NCBI GenBank assembly: GCA_017516315.1
Contig: JAFXDE010000010.1
Coordinates: forward strand, 1-62,414
DNA: 62,414 nt
From: Clostridia bacterium
GTDB taxonomy: Bacteria; Bacillota; Clostridia; Oscillospirales; Acutalibacteraceae
Reading direction: 5' to 3'
The notes below the pieces were generated by a model. It was not told the origin of the DNA. It saw only the letters and a program-made list of their open reading frames with translations, and made no database searches. Shown one piece after another: positions 16,558 to 28,385 of the stretch (its first letter is position 1; the number at the start of each line of letters is the position of its first letter). The position numbers were made by a program, and so were the translations under genes.

Positions 16558-16594
16558 AAATTTATTCTTTTAACTTTTATGTGTCAGAAAGCAA

Positions 16595-17923
16595 TTATCT
16601 CTTAAAGCATCCGTTATACTTTTCTACCCATTTACATACCTTTCTGAGGTTGTATTCCTTGGGCATAGCTGCTGTAACTGCCGTCGCGGCTACGATGTCA
16701 GTGCCGAGCTTGATAACCTTTTTAAGTACATCGGTGTTATTAAGGAGACCGCCGACCTTGATTTTGATATCGTCGAGGCTCATACCGCCGAGCATAGCAC
16801 CGAGACTTGTGGAGTCGGCACCGATGGTCATATCGTCAGCGTTAAGGATGCCTTTTTCAAATATGTAATCGAGCTCATCGCATTCGAGTCTCGTAAGAAG
16901 AAGCTTCACGCAGGCGAGGGGAGCGAGAGCAGAGCCGATTTTATCGTAAAAGTCCTTTTGATACTTCCAGAGAGTAGCACCGCTGTAGCTCTGAGTTTTG
17001 TCATCGATAACTGCATTTGCTAAAAGTGCTGCTGCCTTCATACTGTTAGCGATACCTGAGCCGATAATGGGTACTGTCATAAATGCGCTGTCACCGATAG
17101 CTGCATATCCGTCAGCTACGAGAACACCGAGGGGCTGTCTTACGGGAATCTGAACGAATTCACCGCCTCTTACAAGCTTTTTGCCGAGATGGGGATTTTC
17201 CTCGCGGAGGCATTCGAGAGTTTTTTCTACCTCTTCCTCGTCGATAGGAGCGAATCTGCCGATAAGGATGTCTGTGTATTCCTCTTCTGCAGCTACCCAG
17301 GATATACCGAGCTTACCCTTATGGAAAAGAAGTACCTTGAATTTATCCTCTACCTCACCGCAGTCGATTTTTTCATAAAAGCCTCTCCACACATAGAAGC
17401 GCTCGAATTGCTGTGCTTCCTTTTGAATACCGAGATGCTTCGGAAGACCCATACGGACGGGGGAATTGATACCGCAGGCATCGATTACGAGGTCGGCAAG
17501 AATATCCTTTTTGCCGACTTTAACGCCTGCGATACGGTTGCCGAGCATTACAGGTCCGTCTACAGCTTTGCCGAATTCGAACTTTACACCGCATTCCTCA
17601 GCATAGGAAATAAGACAGTCGTAGATAGTCTTTCTCTCCATCTGGATTTCCAGCTGATCCTCGGGGGTGTCCTGTCTTAAGGCAATACCCATACCGGGAC
17701 CGAAGAAGGTCATATCCTGCTTGAGATTAAATTTACTTTCATCAGGAACATTCATACCGATAGCCGTGAAAGCCTTACGGTCGAAAATGTCTGTCCAATC
17801 ATAGCCGACATCTTTTCTTTTGTTCTTCTCGTAAACGGTTACATCAAAGCCGTTTTTGGCGAGAATGGCACCTGCGGCGATACCGCCGTGACCTGCGCCT
17901 GCTATTATGATTTTTTTGCTCAT
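16595..17923 (-). CDS. FAD-dependent oxidoreductase, geranylgeranyl-reductase-like
   Basis: The 442-residue flavoprotein begins with a Rossmann FAD-binding motif (IIIAGAGHGGIAAG) and E in VYEKN. It has a second FAD motif near residue 290 (GYAAIGDSAFMTVPIIGSGI), as in the geranylgeranyl reductase/PHBH superfamily. Two Cys-containing segments (DACGINSPV, YAEECG) are visible. Members reduce isoprenoid chains or hydroxylate aromatics; the substrate cannot be assigned here. It is a single-gene unit with promoter at 17955-17983 and the shared terminator at 16528-16557. Confidence 0.8.
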   Translation of the reverse strand: MSKKIIIAGAGHGGIAAGAILAKNGFDVTVYEKNKRKDVGYDWTDIFDRKAFTAIGMNVPDESKFNLKQDMTFFGPGMGIALRQDTPEDQLEIQMERKTIYDCLISYAEECGVKFEFGKAVDGPVMLGNRIAGVKVGKKDILADLVIDACGINSPVRMGLPKHLGIQKEAQQFERFYVWRGFYEKIDCGEVEDKFKVLLFHKGKLGISWVAAEEEYTDILIGRFAPIDEEEVEKTLECLREENPHLGKKLVRGGEFVQIPVRQPLGVLVADGYAAIGDSAFMTVPIIGSGIANSMKAAALLANAVIDDKTQSYSGATLWKYQKDFYDKIGSALAPLACVKLLLTRLECDELDYIFEKGILNADDMTIGADSTSLGAMLGGMSLDDIKIKVGGLLNNTDVLKKVIKLGTDIVAATAVTAAMPKEYNLRKVCKWVEKYNGCFKR

Positions 17924-17954
17924 ACATATCTCTCCTTTAAAGGTTTATACATTG

Positions 17955-17983
17955 ATTATATAAGAAATGATAATATTTATCAA
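17955..17983 (-). promoter_or_regulatory. Promoter of FAD oxidoreductase gene
   Basis: On the minus strand TTGATA (17978-17983) and TATAAT (17955-17960) are 17 bases apart, about 30 bases before the start codon. Confidence 0.8.
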
Positions 17984-17994
17984 GATGTTTAGGG

Positions 17995-18056
17995 AAAAAT
18001 AATACCGACACCACAAGGGTATCGGTATTATTTTTGGCGGAGAGTTAGGGATTCGA
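17995..18056 (-). repeat. Second copy of tRNA-Ser 3' end plus terminator
   Basis: On the minus strand this copy reads: T-arm/acceptor end of tRNA-Ser with CCA, then the 12-bp terminator stem AATACCGATACC/GGTGTCGGTATT and T-run. It repeats 18161-18224 almost exactly over about 60 bases. It lacks the rest of a tRNA and is fused to the palindromic element at 18043-18147. Confidence 0.85.
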
Positions 18057-18147
18057 CTCTAGCGCGAACTGCGCGCTTCGGTCATTCGCGGCTCTGACAG
18101 TCCACCGGACTGTCATTCACTACCGCTCCTACTACGAATCCCTAACT
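18043..18147. repeat. Palindromic cloverleaf-like element
   Basis: A 13-base perfect inverted repeat (18043-18055 with 18135-18147) bounds a GC-rich core. The core holds AGCGCG 18061-18066/CGCGCT 18072-18077 and GACAGTCC 18096-18103/GGACTGTC 18107-18114. The fold is branched, tRNA-like in outline, but has no recognisable anticodon arm. One outer arm is the T-arm/acceptor end of tRNA-Ser. It may be a small non-autonomous element or structured RNA. From memory, similar sequences lie beside tRNA genes in gut Clostridia and yield spurious ORFs. Confidence 0.7.
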
Positions 18148-18160
18148 TTTGATATGAACA

Positions 18161-18202
18161 AAAAATAATACCGACACCACAAGGGTATCGGCATCATTTT
18201 TT
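18161..18202 (-). terminator. Terminator of tRNA-Ser
   Basis: On the minus strand, directly after the tRNA, a 12-bp stem of the same AATACCGATACC type is followed by a T-rich tail. The near-identical hairpin at 17995-18035 serves as a second copy. Confidence 0.85.
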
Positions 18203-18290
18203 TGGCGGAGAGTTAGGGATTCGAACCCTAGGTGAGTTTCCCCACACAGCATTTCGAGTGCTGCACCTTCGACCACTCGGACAACTCTCC
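18203..18290 (-). tRNA. tRNA-Ser (anticodon CGA)
   Basis: This is an 88-base type II tRNA with encoded CCA (18203-18205). The acceptor GGAGAG pairs with CTCTCC, the discriminator is G, the anticodon loop CTCGAAA carries CGA (reads UCG), a long variable arm is present and the T-loop is GGTTCGAATCC. Confidence 0.95.
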
Positions 18291-18314
18291 CTGTATTTAC
18301 TTTGCAACTTTAAT

Positions 18315-18343
18315 ATATTAACAAATTAATTCTCTCTTGTCAA
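18315..18343 (-). promoter_or_regulatory. Promoter of tRNA-Ser
   Basis: On the minus strand TTGACA (18338-18343) and TAATAT (18315-18320) are 17 bases apart upstream of the tRNA. Confidence 0.75.
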
Positions 18344-18396
18344 CTGAAAAACATCTTATTTCTTTATAATTTTCTATAAATAATGGCGAAAAACTG

Positions 18397-18426
18397 TTGG
18401 CAATTGAATATGCTTTGTGTTATAAT
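18397..18426 (+). promoter_or_regulatory. Promoter of kinase/V-ATPase operon
   Basis: TTGGCA at 18397-18402 and TATAAT at 18421-18426 are separated by 18 bases. It lies about 75 bases before the kinase start and is the only clear promoter ahead of the V-ATPase cluster. Confidence 0.7.
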
Positions 18427-18501
18427 GTAAAAGATATATTATGGCTACTTATGTCTTTATTAGAATATACAGGAAAGTTAAATATAAAAAGGAGAAGAAT
18501 T

Positions 18502-19866
18502 ATGTCAAATTCATTGAATCCCGTTTTCGGTGAATGGTATACCGATAAGCAGATAGGTACAGGCACAGACGGTAAGGTTTTTTCTATTTACCGTGAAAAA
18601 TATGACGGGAGCAAGGAGAGCTCCGTTCTTAAAATTCTCCGTCTCGGTGAAAACAGAAACGAAAGAAAAACCTTCGACCTTACGGAGAATGAAGATATCC
18701 GTGTGGAAGAGGATGAGGACGATTACGAAAAGATTATCAGAAACATAAAAAAGAATATCAAATCCGTCAGAAAGTCCGATAACGGAAAATATTTCGTTAA
18801 ATATGAGGATGTAGAGCTTCGTAAGGCCAGCGACGGAAAAGGAAAGCTTATTCTTATAAGACTCGAGGAGTGCCGTTCTCTTACGGATATTCTCAAGGAT
18901 CTGTCCTTTACTCTTGACGAAACCCTGAGACTCGGCATCAATATCTGTAATTCCCTTATAAAATGCCGTTCCTTCGGTTATATTTATCCTAATCTCAAGC
19001 CGGAGAATATTCTGTTCGACCGTTCAGGCAGATGTAAATTAGGCGATTTCGGTACCTTCAGCTGTCTCGAGCCTTCCAAAACCTCCATAGCATATAAGAG
19101 AACACAGTATTTTATGGCTCCCGAATTTATCAGAACGGGCAATGTGAACTGTACTGTAGACACCTATTCACTCGGACTTATTCTCTATATGCTCACTAAC
19201 AGAAACAGACTTCCCTTTATGGAGCCTTATCCTGAGAATGTGACCATTAATTCTTATAATACTGCTACTCAGATGCGTGTCAGCGGAAACGAGATTTCCC
19301 GTCCTGCACTTTGCAGCGATGAGCTGTGGCAGATTATCCGTAAGGCTTGTGCCTTTAACATCAACGAGAGATATTTTACTCCGAATCAGATGTTATCCGA
19401 TCTTAAAAATGCTTTGGCAAACAAGCCCTTCGAGGAGGCTGTTTACGATGAGGTTTACTCTGTAGCCGATCTCAGTGAGGAGGATACAGAGGAGAGCATT
19501 ATCATTCCCGAAATAGAAATCGCCGAAGAGGTAAAGGAGGAAGAGGTTACACCTGTTCTTTCTCTCAGGGAGGAAATCACTATCCCCGAGATTTCACCTA
19601 TTTATAAAAGCGATATTCCTCAGAAGAAAAAGAAGGCTGTAAGCTTTGCTCAGCTTCCGGAAATAAAAAAGAAAAAGACAGGCGATATGTCTCAGATTAA
19701 AAGGATGGTAATTATCGCGGCTGTGGCTATAGCTCTTATTCTGCTTCTTATAGTGTCCGTAGCTATGAAAATAAGCGACGGCAATGCAGAAAGCACTACG
19801 CTTATAATAAATAATATTTTTCTTTTCGCAGAAAACTACGGAGGTGTTCTTTTAAATGGCTGCTGA
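18502..19866 (+). CDS. Membrane-anchored Ser/Thr kinase-like protein with altered catalytic loop
   Basis: The 454-residue protein has a Hanks-type kinase domain: glycine loop IGTGTDGKV (18-26), Lys44 in SVLKIL, LKPENILF (165-172), DFG (182-184) and an APE motif. The HRD catalytic triplet is Tyr-Pro-Asn (162-164), so the catalytic Asp is Asn and the protein may be a pseudokinase or slow kinase. An acidic linker (about 325-400), a basic stretch and one transmembrane helix (about 408-428) follow, with a short outer tail and no PASTA repeats. Start ATG 18502 has AAGGAG; longer in-frame starts overlap the promoter. Its end overlaps the first V-ATPase gene by 11 bases. Confidence 0.8.
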   Translation: MSNSLNPVFGEWYTDKQIGTGTDGKVFSIYREKYDGSKESSVLKILRLGENRNERKTFDLTENEDIRVEEDEDDYEKIIRNIKKNIKSVRKSDNGKYFVKYEDVELRKASDGKGKLILIRLEECRSLTDILKDLSFTLDETLRLGINICNSLIKCRSFGYIYPNLKPENILFDRSGRCKLGDFGTFSCLEPSKTSIAYKRTQYFMAPEFIRTGNVNCTVDTYSLGLILYMLTNRNRLPFMEPYPENVTINSYNTATQMRVSGNEISRPALCSDELWQIIRKACAFNINERYFTPNQMLSDLKNALANKPFEEAVYDEVYSVADLSEEDTEESIIIPEIEIAEEVKEEEVTPVLSLREEITIPEISPIYKSDIPQKKKKAVSFAQLPEIKKKKTGDMSQIKRMVIIAAVAIALILLLIVSVAMKISDGNAESTTLIINNIFLFAENYGGVLLNGC

Positions 19867-20167
19867 TATGATAAAGGCTGTTCTTGCCGCTGAAAATGCA
19901 GGCAGGGAAATGGAAGCAAAGGCCCTTAAGGCGGCGGAAAAAATGCTCAGCGACGCTAAAATTCAATCTGACATTATAATCAGAACCGCTGTAGAGCAGG
20001 CAGAAAAGGAAGCCAATATTATTTTAAGTGATGCGGAGTTTTCTTCAGCGGGTGTTTTAAAGCAGGCTGAAAAGCTCGCAGAGCTTCGTGAAAGAAAATC
20101 TATCGCAGATACTGAGAAATTATACGAAAAAGCTATAAAGATGATTTTTGATGAATTAATGAACTGA
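19856..20167 (+). CDS. ntpF: V-type ATPase peripheral stalk subunit (H/G type)
   Basis: The 103-residue Ala/Glu/Lys-rich protein is predicted to be almost wholly alpha-helical coiled coil, like the EG-stalk partner in archaeal/bacterial V-type ATPases (AhaH, NtpF). Position as the first ATPase gene, before subunit I, matches the Enterococcus hirae ntp order. It would pair with subunit E to link the catalytic head to subunit I. It overlaps the kinase gene by 11 bases. Confidence 0.75.
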   Translation: MAADMIKAVLAAENAGREMEAKALKAAEKMLSDAKIQSDIIIRTAVEQAEKEANIILSDAEFSSAGVLKQAEKLAELRERKSIADTEKLYEKAIKMIFDELMN

Positions 20168-20201
20168 TATTCCTTGACTTCAGAACGGGGGAGGTGTTGT
20201 T

Positions 20202-22659
<2,458 letters not shown>

Positions 22660-22698
22660 TTCTGCACAGAAAAATTGAAATAAGGAGAAAAAGATTTT

Positions 22699-23289
22699 AT
22701 GACAGGGCTTGATAAAATCAAAGAGAAAATCGAAGAGCAGTCCCGTGAAAGCTGCGAAAAGATTTTCGCTGAGACTAATCTGAAAATCAAAAGGATGATA
22801 GCCGAGGCAAGAGAAGAGGGAAACCGACGCGCTTCTGAAATCGTCGGTGCGGCACAGGCACAGGCTGATAAACAGAACGCTGTATCCAAAAGCACAGCCG
22901 AATCCATTACCCGTAACCGTTATCTCGAAATCAGAAACGCCATTCTTAATGACATAATTTCTGCGGCATATCTGAGTATCGATAATTTCTCTGACGAGGA
23001 ATACTTTGATATGATTTTTTCTCTTTGTAAAAAGAACATACAGCCGGGCGAAGGCGTTATGTATATGAACGGCTACGATCTGTCGAGATTACCTGCCGGT
23101 TTCGCGGAAAGAATAAATTCGGAGTTTCCCGAGGTTTCATCGGTTAAGCTCGGCGAAAAGGCTGTGGACATCGAGAACGGCTTTATTCTCGACTACGGTG
23201 ACATTACGGTAAATTGCACCTTAAGGGCAGTTTTTGATGAAAATATGGATGCTCTTAAGGATATGCTGAGCAAAGAGCTGTTCAGCTGA
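22699..23289 (+). CDS. ntpE: V-type ATPase subunit E
   Basis: The 196-residue peripheral-stalk subunit has a long N-terminal amphipathic helix rich in Glu/Lys/Ala (about 1-90) and a globular C-terminal part (DYGDITVNCTLRAVFDE), as in bacterial and archaeal subunit E. It lies between K and C in the standard order, with AAGGAG ahead of the ATG. Confidence 0.88.
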   Translation: MTGLDKIKEKIEEQSRESCEKIFAETNLKIKRMIAEAREEGNRRASEIVGAAQAQADKQNAVSKSTAESITRNRYLEIRNAILNDIISAAYLSIDNFSDEEYFDMIFSLCKKNIQPGEGVMYMNGYDLSRLPAGFAERINSEFPEVSSVKLGEKAVDIENGFILDYGDITVNCTLRAVFDENMDALKDMLSKELFS

Positions 23290-23299
23290 CGGAGGAAAT

Positions 23300-24265
23300 A
23301 TGAAAAAAACAGATTATGCCTACTGTGTGGCAAGACTCCGCGCCAATGAAGCATACATGCTGAAAAAGGACTTTCTGATGAAGCTTTGTGAAAGTGAAAA
23401 CCTTGATAAGGCTTTATCAGCCTTAATCGAAGAAGGCTGGATAAAGGAAAAGACAGGCATAAGGGAAATAATCCGTTTGAAAAATAACGAGCTGTGGACA
23501 CTCCTTAATGAGTCTGTTCCCGATAAAGGAGAGCTTAATGTTTTCTGCGTGCTTAATGACTTTTTTAATATAAAAACAGCCGTGAAGTGTGCTTTCTGTG
23601 ATGCGGAACCGGAGAATTATTACCTTTATCCTACATCCTTGAATCTCGGCGAGCTGACGGAAAGGGCAAGGCTTCGTGATTTCTCTTCGCTGAAAATCTA
23701 CGGAGCAGCTACGGCTGAGAAGGCCTATAACATGGCTCTTATTACCGAAAACGGACAGAGTGCGGAAATTCTTATCGACAGAGGTGCCATTGACTGCCTT
23801 TGTGAATATGCCGCGGCTAAAAAATCTGAGCTGTCTAATACCGTCTGCGGCTTTCTCTGTGATACGGCGAATATTAAAATAGCTTTGAGAATAAATGCAC
23901 TCGGTAAAGGAAGAGACTTCGCGGAAGAAGCTATAGGGAATACCTTTAAGCTTGACAGAAACAGGCTGATTAATCTTGCTTTAGGAGAGAGGGAGGAGCT
24001 TTATTCCTATCTTCTTGCTACAGTTTACAGCGAGGGCGTCTCTCTTTATTCCGAAAGCACGGCGCTTTACGAAAAATGGTGCGATGACAGAATTATAGAT
24101 TTAGTTTCCGATGCGAAATATACTGCCTTCGGCTTCGATCCCGTATGTGCCTTTTATTACGGAAAGCAGAACGAAATCAAAAGTGTCAGTATAATTCTTA
24201 CAGCGCTTCAGTCGGGCGTTGCCGCTGACGAAATCAAAGAAAGGGTAAGGGCGCTTTATGTATAA
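23300..24265 (+). CDS. ntpC: V-type ATPase subunit C (central connector)
   Basis: The 321-residue protein matches the C/d-type subunit that connects the central axle to the proteolipid ring. It is alpha-helical, with the family start (DYAYCVARLRANEAYML) and a C-terminal half ending [20 protein letters not shown]. It begins 11 bases after ntpE and overlaps the next gene by 8 bases. Confidence 0.9.
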   Translation: MKKTDYAYCVARLRANEAYMLKKDFLMKLCESENLDKALSALIEEGWIKEKTGIREIIRLKNNELWTLLNESVPDKGELNVFCVLNDFFNIKTAVKCAFCDAEPENYYLYPTSLNLGELTERARLRDFSSLKIYGAATAEKAYNMALITENGQSAEILIDRGAIDCLCEYAAAKKSELSNTVCGFLCDTANIKIALRINALGKGRDFAEEAIGNTFKLDRNRLINLALGEREELYSYLLATVYSEGVSLYSESTALYEKWCDDRIIDLVSDAKYTAFGFDPVCAFYYGKQNEIKSVSIILTALQSGVAADEIKERVRALYV

Positions 24266-24569
24266 GATAGCAGTTCTCGGTGACAGAGAAAGTATTTGCG
24301 GCTTTGCCTGTCTCGGTTTGGAAACGATTTCGGTCTGTGGCGAGGATGACGCAAAAGAGCAGTTCCGCCGTCTCGTAAAGGAAGATTATGCAGTTATATA
24401 TATTACGGAATACTGTGCTGAAATGCTTAAGGGTGAAATCTCTGAAACTGAAAATCAGATTACACCTTCCGTTATTCTCATTCCCGGTGTAAAGGGTAAT
24501 ACGGGAAAGGGTATGGAAAATATCGGCAAGGCTGTCGAAAAAGCAGTAGGCTCACTTATTCTTGATTAG
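24258..24569 (+). CDS. ntpG: V-type ATPase subunit F
   Basis: The 103-residue central-stalk subunit has the family beginning [15 protein letters not shown] and the alternating alpha/beta pattern of subunit F (NtpG in E. hirae). It overlaps ntpC by 8 bases and precedes ntpA. Confidence 0.92.
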   Translation: MYKIAVLGDRESICGFACLGLETISVCGEDDAKEQFRRLVKEDYAVIYITEYCAEMLKGEISETENQITPSVILIPGVKGNTGKGMENIGKAVEKAVGSLILD

Positions 24570-24580
24570 CAGGTGAAAAA

Positions 24581-26344
24581 ATGAACTACGGTACAATTAC
24601 GAAAATTTCGGGTCCTCTTGTGGTTGCAAGCGGAATGAAAAATACAAATATGTTTGATGTGGTTAAGGTAAGCGACCTTAATCTTATCGGTGAGGTCATC
24701 GAAATGCACGGTGACGATGCTTCCGTACAGGTTTATGAGGAAACCTCGGGTCTTCGTCAGGGAGAAAAGGTTGTCTCTACGGGAGAGCCCTTGAGTGTCG
24801 AGCTCGGACCCGGTCTCATCGGAAGTATTTTCGACGGTATTCAGAGACCTCTCAGAGAGATAGTGAAGCTGTGCGGTACGAATCTTCCCCGCGGTATCGA
24901 GGTGCCTTCTCTCGACAGAGAAAAGCAGTGGGTTTTCGAGCCTTCGGTAGCTGTAGGCGAGAGAGTTTTCGGCGGTGATATTATAGGTACCGTTCAGGAA
25001 ACGGATGTGGTTTCCCATAAGATTATGCTTCCTCCCGATAAAAGCGGTATTATTAAGGAAATTACCGGCGGTACATGCACTGTCGATGATGTGGTAGCTA
25101 TCGTTCTCGATGAAAAGGGACAGGAGCACGGTATTACTATTATGCAGAAATGGCCCGTAAGAAAGGGCAGACCTTATTCTAAAAAGCTCTCACCTAAGGA
25201 GCCTCTTATAACCGGTCAGAGAGTTATCGACTCCCTTTTCCCTTTGGCTAAGGGCGGTGTGGCAGCCATTCCCGGACCCTTCGGAAGCGGTAAAACAGTA
25301 ACACAGCACCAGATAGCCAAATGGGCAGATGCTGATATAGTGGTTTACATCGGCTGCGGTGAGCGCGGAAACGAAATGACCGATGTTCTCAATGAATTTC
25401 CCGAGCTTATCGACCCCCGTACGGGCAAATCACTTATGGAAAGAACCGTGCTTATTGCCAATACCTCTGATATGCCCGTTGCCGCAAGAGAGGCATCTAT
25501 TTACACAGGTATCACCATAGCGGAATATTTCCGCGATATGGGTTATAATGTGGCGCTTATGGCTGACTCGACCTCACGCTGGGCAGAGGCTCTCCGTGAA
25601 ATGTCGGGCAGACTCGAGGAAATGCCCGGTGAGGAAGGCTATCCCGCTTACCTCGGAAGCAGACTCGCTCAGTTTTATGAGAGAGCAGGCAGGGTAGAGT
25701 CCGTGGGTAAAAATCCCCGTGAGGGAACCCTTTCGGTTATCGGCGCTGTTTCGCCTGCAGGCGGTGACATATCAGAGCCTGTAAGCCAGGCTACTCTCCG
25801 TATTGTAAAGGTATTCTGGGGACTTGACTCATCTCTCGCTTATAAGAGACATTTCCCCGCCATTAATTGGCTTACAAGCTATTCTCTTTATACCAATGCA
25901 CTTTCTGAGTGGTTTAAAAATAATATTTCCGAAGAATGGAACAGCTTGCGTGATACGGTTATGCTGCTTCTTTCCGAGGAAAGTGAGCTTCAGGAAATGG
26001 TAAAGCTCGTCGGTATAGATGCCCTTTCACCTGAGGACAGACTTAAAATAGAGGCTGCACGCTCCGTAAGAGAGGATTTTCTCCATCAGGCAGCCTTCCA
26101 CGAAACCGACACCTACACTTCATCACATAAGCAGTATCTTATGATGAAGCTGGTTTGTGAATATTACGAAAAATCCCGTGAGGCATTGGCAAACGGTGCA
26201 GACATTAACTTCATTTCCTCTCTTGCCGTCCGTGAGAAAATCGGCAGATTCAAATATGTTAAAGAGGAAGAAACAGAAGACGAATTTGAAAATATCATCG
26301 CACTTTTAGAGAAAGAGCTTTGCGGTGAAGAAAAGGAGGACTGA
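24581..26344 (+). CDS. ntpA: V-type ATPase catalytic subunit A
   Basis: The 587-residue catalytic subunit hydrolyses (or makes) ATP. It has the Walker A loop [13 protein letters not shown] (near residues 230-240), the A-type non-homologous insert before it, the catalytic Glu in GCGERGNEM, and the [12 protein letters not shown] motif. Full length for the family. ntpB starts 2 bases after the stop. Confidence 0.97.
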   Translation: MNYGTITKISGPLVVASGMKNTNMFDVVKVSDLNLIGEVIEMHGDDASVQVYEETSGLRQGEKVVSTGEPLSVELGPGLIGSIFDGIQRPLREIVKLCGTNLPRGIEVPSLDREKQWVFEPSVAVGERVFGGDIIGTVQETDVVSHKIMLPPDKSGIIKEITGGTCTVDDVVAIVLDEKGQEHGITIMQKWPVRKGRPYSKKLSPKEPLITGQRVIDSLFPLAKGGVAAIPGPFGSGKTVTQHQIAKWADADIVVYIGCGERGNEMTDVLNEFPELIDPRTGKSLMERTVLIANTSDMPVAAREASIYTGITIAEYFRDMGYNVALMADSTSRWAEALREMSGRLEEMPGEEGYPAYLGSRLAQFYERAGRVESVGKNPREGTLSVIGAVSPAGGDISEPVSQATLRIVKVFWGLDSSLAYKRHFPAINWLTSYSLYTNALSEWFKNNISEEWNSLRDTVMLLLSEESELQEMVKLVGIDALSPEDRLKIEAARSVREDFLHQAAFHETDTYTSSHKQYLMMKLVCEYYEKSREALANGADINFISSLAVREKIGRFKYVKEEETEDEFENIIALLEKELCGEEKED

Positions 26345-26346
26345 TT

Positions 26347-27714
26347 ATGCCAAAGGAATACAGAACCATAAGCGAAGTGGCAGGTCCTCTTATGCTCGTT
26401 AAGGATGTTACGGGAGTGGCATATAATGAGCTGGGTGAAATAGAGCTTCAAAGCGGCGAAAGAAAGCGTTGCCGTGTACTCGAAATCAGCGGTACCGATG
26501 TTCTCGTTCAGCTTTTTGAATCTTCGGTAGGTATAAATCTTTCAAACAGTAAGGTCAGATTTACCGGTAAGCAGATGGAGCTTGCTGTTTCCGAGGATAT
26601 GCTCGGAAGAGTTTTCGACGGTCTCGGAAGACCTGCCGACGGCGGACCCTCCATTATTCCCGAAAAAAGACTCGATGTTAACGGTACGCCTATTAACCCT
26701 GCCGCACGAAGGTACCCCGAAGAATTCATTCAGACGGGTGTTTCGGCTATTGACGGTCTTAATACTCTCGTAAGAGGTCAGAAGCTTCCTATTTTTTCTG
26801 CTTCGGGTCTTCCTCACGCTGAGCTTGCCGCACAGATAGCCAGACAGGCTAAGGTTTTAGGCTCTGACGATAAGTTCGCTGTAGTTTTCGCTGCTATGGG
26901 TATCACCTTCGAGGAGTCTGATTATTTCATACAGTCCTTTAAGGATACCGGTGCTATCGACAGAACGGTTATGTTTGTAAATCTCGCAAACGACCCTGCC
27001 ATTGAAAGAATAGCTACTCCTAAAATGGCGCTTACTGCCGCCGAATATCTTGCCTTCGATAAGGGGATGCACGTTCTCGTAATTATGACTGATATCACTA
27101 ACTATGCCGATGCTCTGCGTGAGGTTTCAGCCGCACGAAAGGAAGTGCCCGGCAGACGCGGATATCCGGGATATATGTATACCGATCTCGCTTCTATTTA
27201 CGAGAGAGCAGGCAGAAAGAAGGACTGCGAGGGCTCGATCACTCTCATTCCTATTCTCACTATGCCTGAGGATGATAAAACTCATCCTATCCCTGACCTT
27301 ACGGGCTACATCACCGAAGGACAGATCATTCTTTCCCGCGCTCTCTACCGTAAGGGCATCACTCCTCCCGTGGATGTTCTTCCGTCTCTTTCCCGTCTTA
27401 AGGACAAGGGTATCGGTGAGGGAAAAACGAGAGAGGACCACAGAGATACGATGAATCAGCTCTTCTCCGCCTATGCGAGAGGCAAGGAATGTAAGGAGCT
27501 TATGGTTATTTTAGGTGAGGCGGCACTTACCGATATTGATAAGCTGTATGCTGAATTTGCCGACGAATTCGAAAAGACCTATGTTTCTCAGGGAAGCTTT
27601 GCTGACCGAACCGTAGAAGAAACTCTCGATATAGGCTGGCAGCTTCTTAAAATATTACCGAGAAGTGAGCTGAAGAGAATTTCCGATAAATATCTCGACG
27701 AGTATTATGATTAA
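26347..27714 (+). CDS. ntpB: V-type ATPase subunit B
   Basis: The 455-residue non-catalytic nucleotide-binding subunit alternates with A in the head. It has the beta-barrel N-terminus ([14 protein letters not shown]), the QLPIF-like [15 protein letters not shown] segment in place of a P-loop, and [23 protein letters not shown] characteristic of B subunits. Confidence 0.97.
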   Translation: MPKEYRTISEVAGPLMLVKDVTGVAYNELGEIELQSGERKRCRVLEISGTDVLVQLFESSVGINLSNSKVRFTGKQMELAVSEDMLGRVFDGLGRPADGGPSIIPEKRLDVNGTPINPAARRYPEEFIQTGVSAIDGLNTLVRGQKLPIFSASGLPHAELAAQIARQAKVLGSDDKFAVVFAAMGITFEESDYFIQSFKDTGAIDRTVMFVNLANDPAIERIATPKMALTAAEYLAFDKGMHVLVIMTDITNYADALREVSAARKEVPGRRGYPGYMYTDLASIYERAGRKKDCEGSITLIPILTMPEDDKTHPIPDLTGYITEGQIILSRALYRKGITPPVDVLPSLSRLKDKGIGEGKTREDHRDTMNQLFSAYARGKECKELMVILGEAALTDIDKLYAEFADEFEKTYVSQGSFADRTVEETLDIGWQLLKILPRSELKRISDKYLDEYYD

Positions 27715-27734
27715 GGCTAAAAGGAGGTGTCACT

Positions 27735-28382
27735 ATGGCAGTAATGAATGTTAATCCTACCCGTATGGAGCTTACAAATTTAAAAAGAAAGCTTGTTACT
27801 GCCAGAAGAGGACACAAGCTTTTAAAGGATAAGCGTGACGAGCTTATGAGGCAGTTTCTCGAGCTTGTCAAGGAAAACAAAAGACTCCGTGAAAGAGTCG
27901 AAGGAGCCGTCTCTGAGGCAAATAAGCATTTCTCTATGGCTGCGGCCTCAATGAGTGAGGAAAGCTTGGCCGTGTCACTTATGATGCCATCTCAGAGAAT
28001 GAGTATCGAGGTTACGGAAAAGAATATAATGAGTGTAAAGACTCCCGTATTTGTTCCCGAATATAAGCTCGCCGATAAGGGTGAGGTTTATTCCTACGGT
28101 CTTGCCTTTACCTCGGGCGACCTTGACGAGGGTGTGAGGACACTGTCAGACATTATGCCTGATATGCTTCGCCTGGCTGAGGTGGAAAAGACCTGTCAGC
28201 TTCTTTCCTCTGAAATAGAAAAGACGAGAAGAAGAGTGAATGCCCTCGAATATGTTATGATACCCGATTACGAGGACACCATTAAGTATATTACTATGAA
28301 GCTCGATGAAAACGAAAGAAGCAACACTACCCGTCTTATGAAAATAAAGGATATGATGCTTCAGCAGTCGCATAATTTTTAA
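27735..28382 (+). CDS. ntpD: V-type ATPase subunit D (central axle)
   Basis: The 215-residue subunit forms the rotating axle. It has the family N-terminus NVNPTRMELTNLKRKLVTARRGHKLLKDKRDEL and two long helices. It ends the ATPase genes; the E. hirae order continues with ntpH and ntpJ, absent here. An AAGGAGGTG site precedes ATG 27735. Confidence 0.94.
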   Translation: MAVMNVNPTRMELTNLKRKLVTARRGHKLLKDKRDELMRQFLELVKENKRLRERVEGAVSEANKHFSMAAASMSEESLAVSLMMPSQRMSIEVTEKNIMSVKTPVFVPEYKLADKGEVYSYGLAFTSGDLDEGVRTLSDIMPDMLRLAEVEKTCQLLSSEIEKTRRRVNALEYVMIPDYEDTIKYITMKLDENERSNTTRLMKIKDMMLQQSHNF

Positions 28383-28385
28383 GCT

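Noticed and set aside
17995-18147. A second tRNA gene next to tRNA-Ser
   Set aside because: Only the T-arm and acceptor end are present. No anticodon arm or D-arm can be drawn, and the sequence between the inverted arms forms different hairpins.
17995-18290. Integrated mobile element bounded by tRNA-Ser att sites
   Set aside because: The duplicated tRNA ends enclose only about 100 bases, with no integrase or cargo. At most a remnant or a tiny non-autonomous element.
18397-18501. N-terminal extension of the kinase
   Set aside because: It coincides with the promoter boxes at 18397-18426, and ATG 18502 has a strong ribosome binding site.
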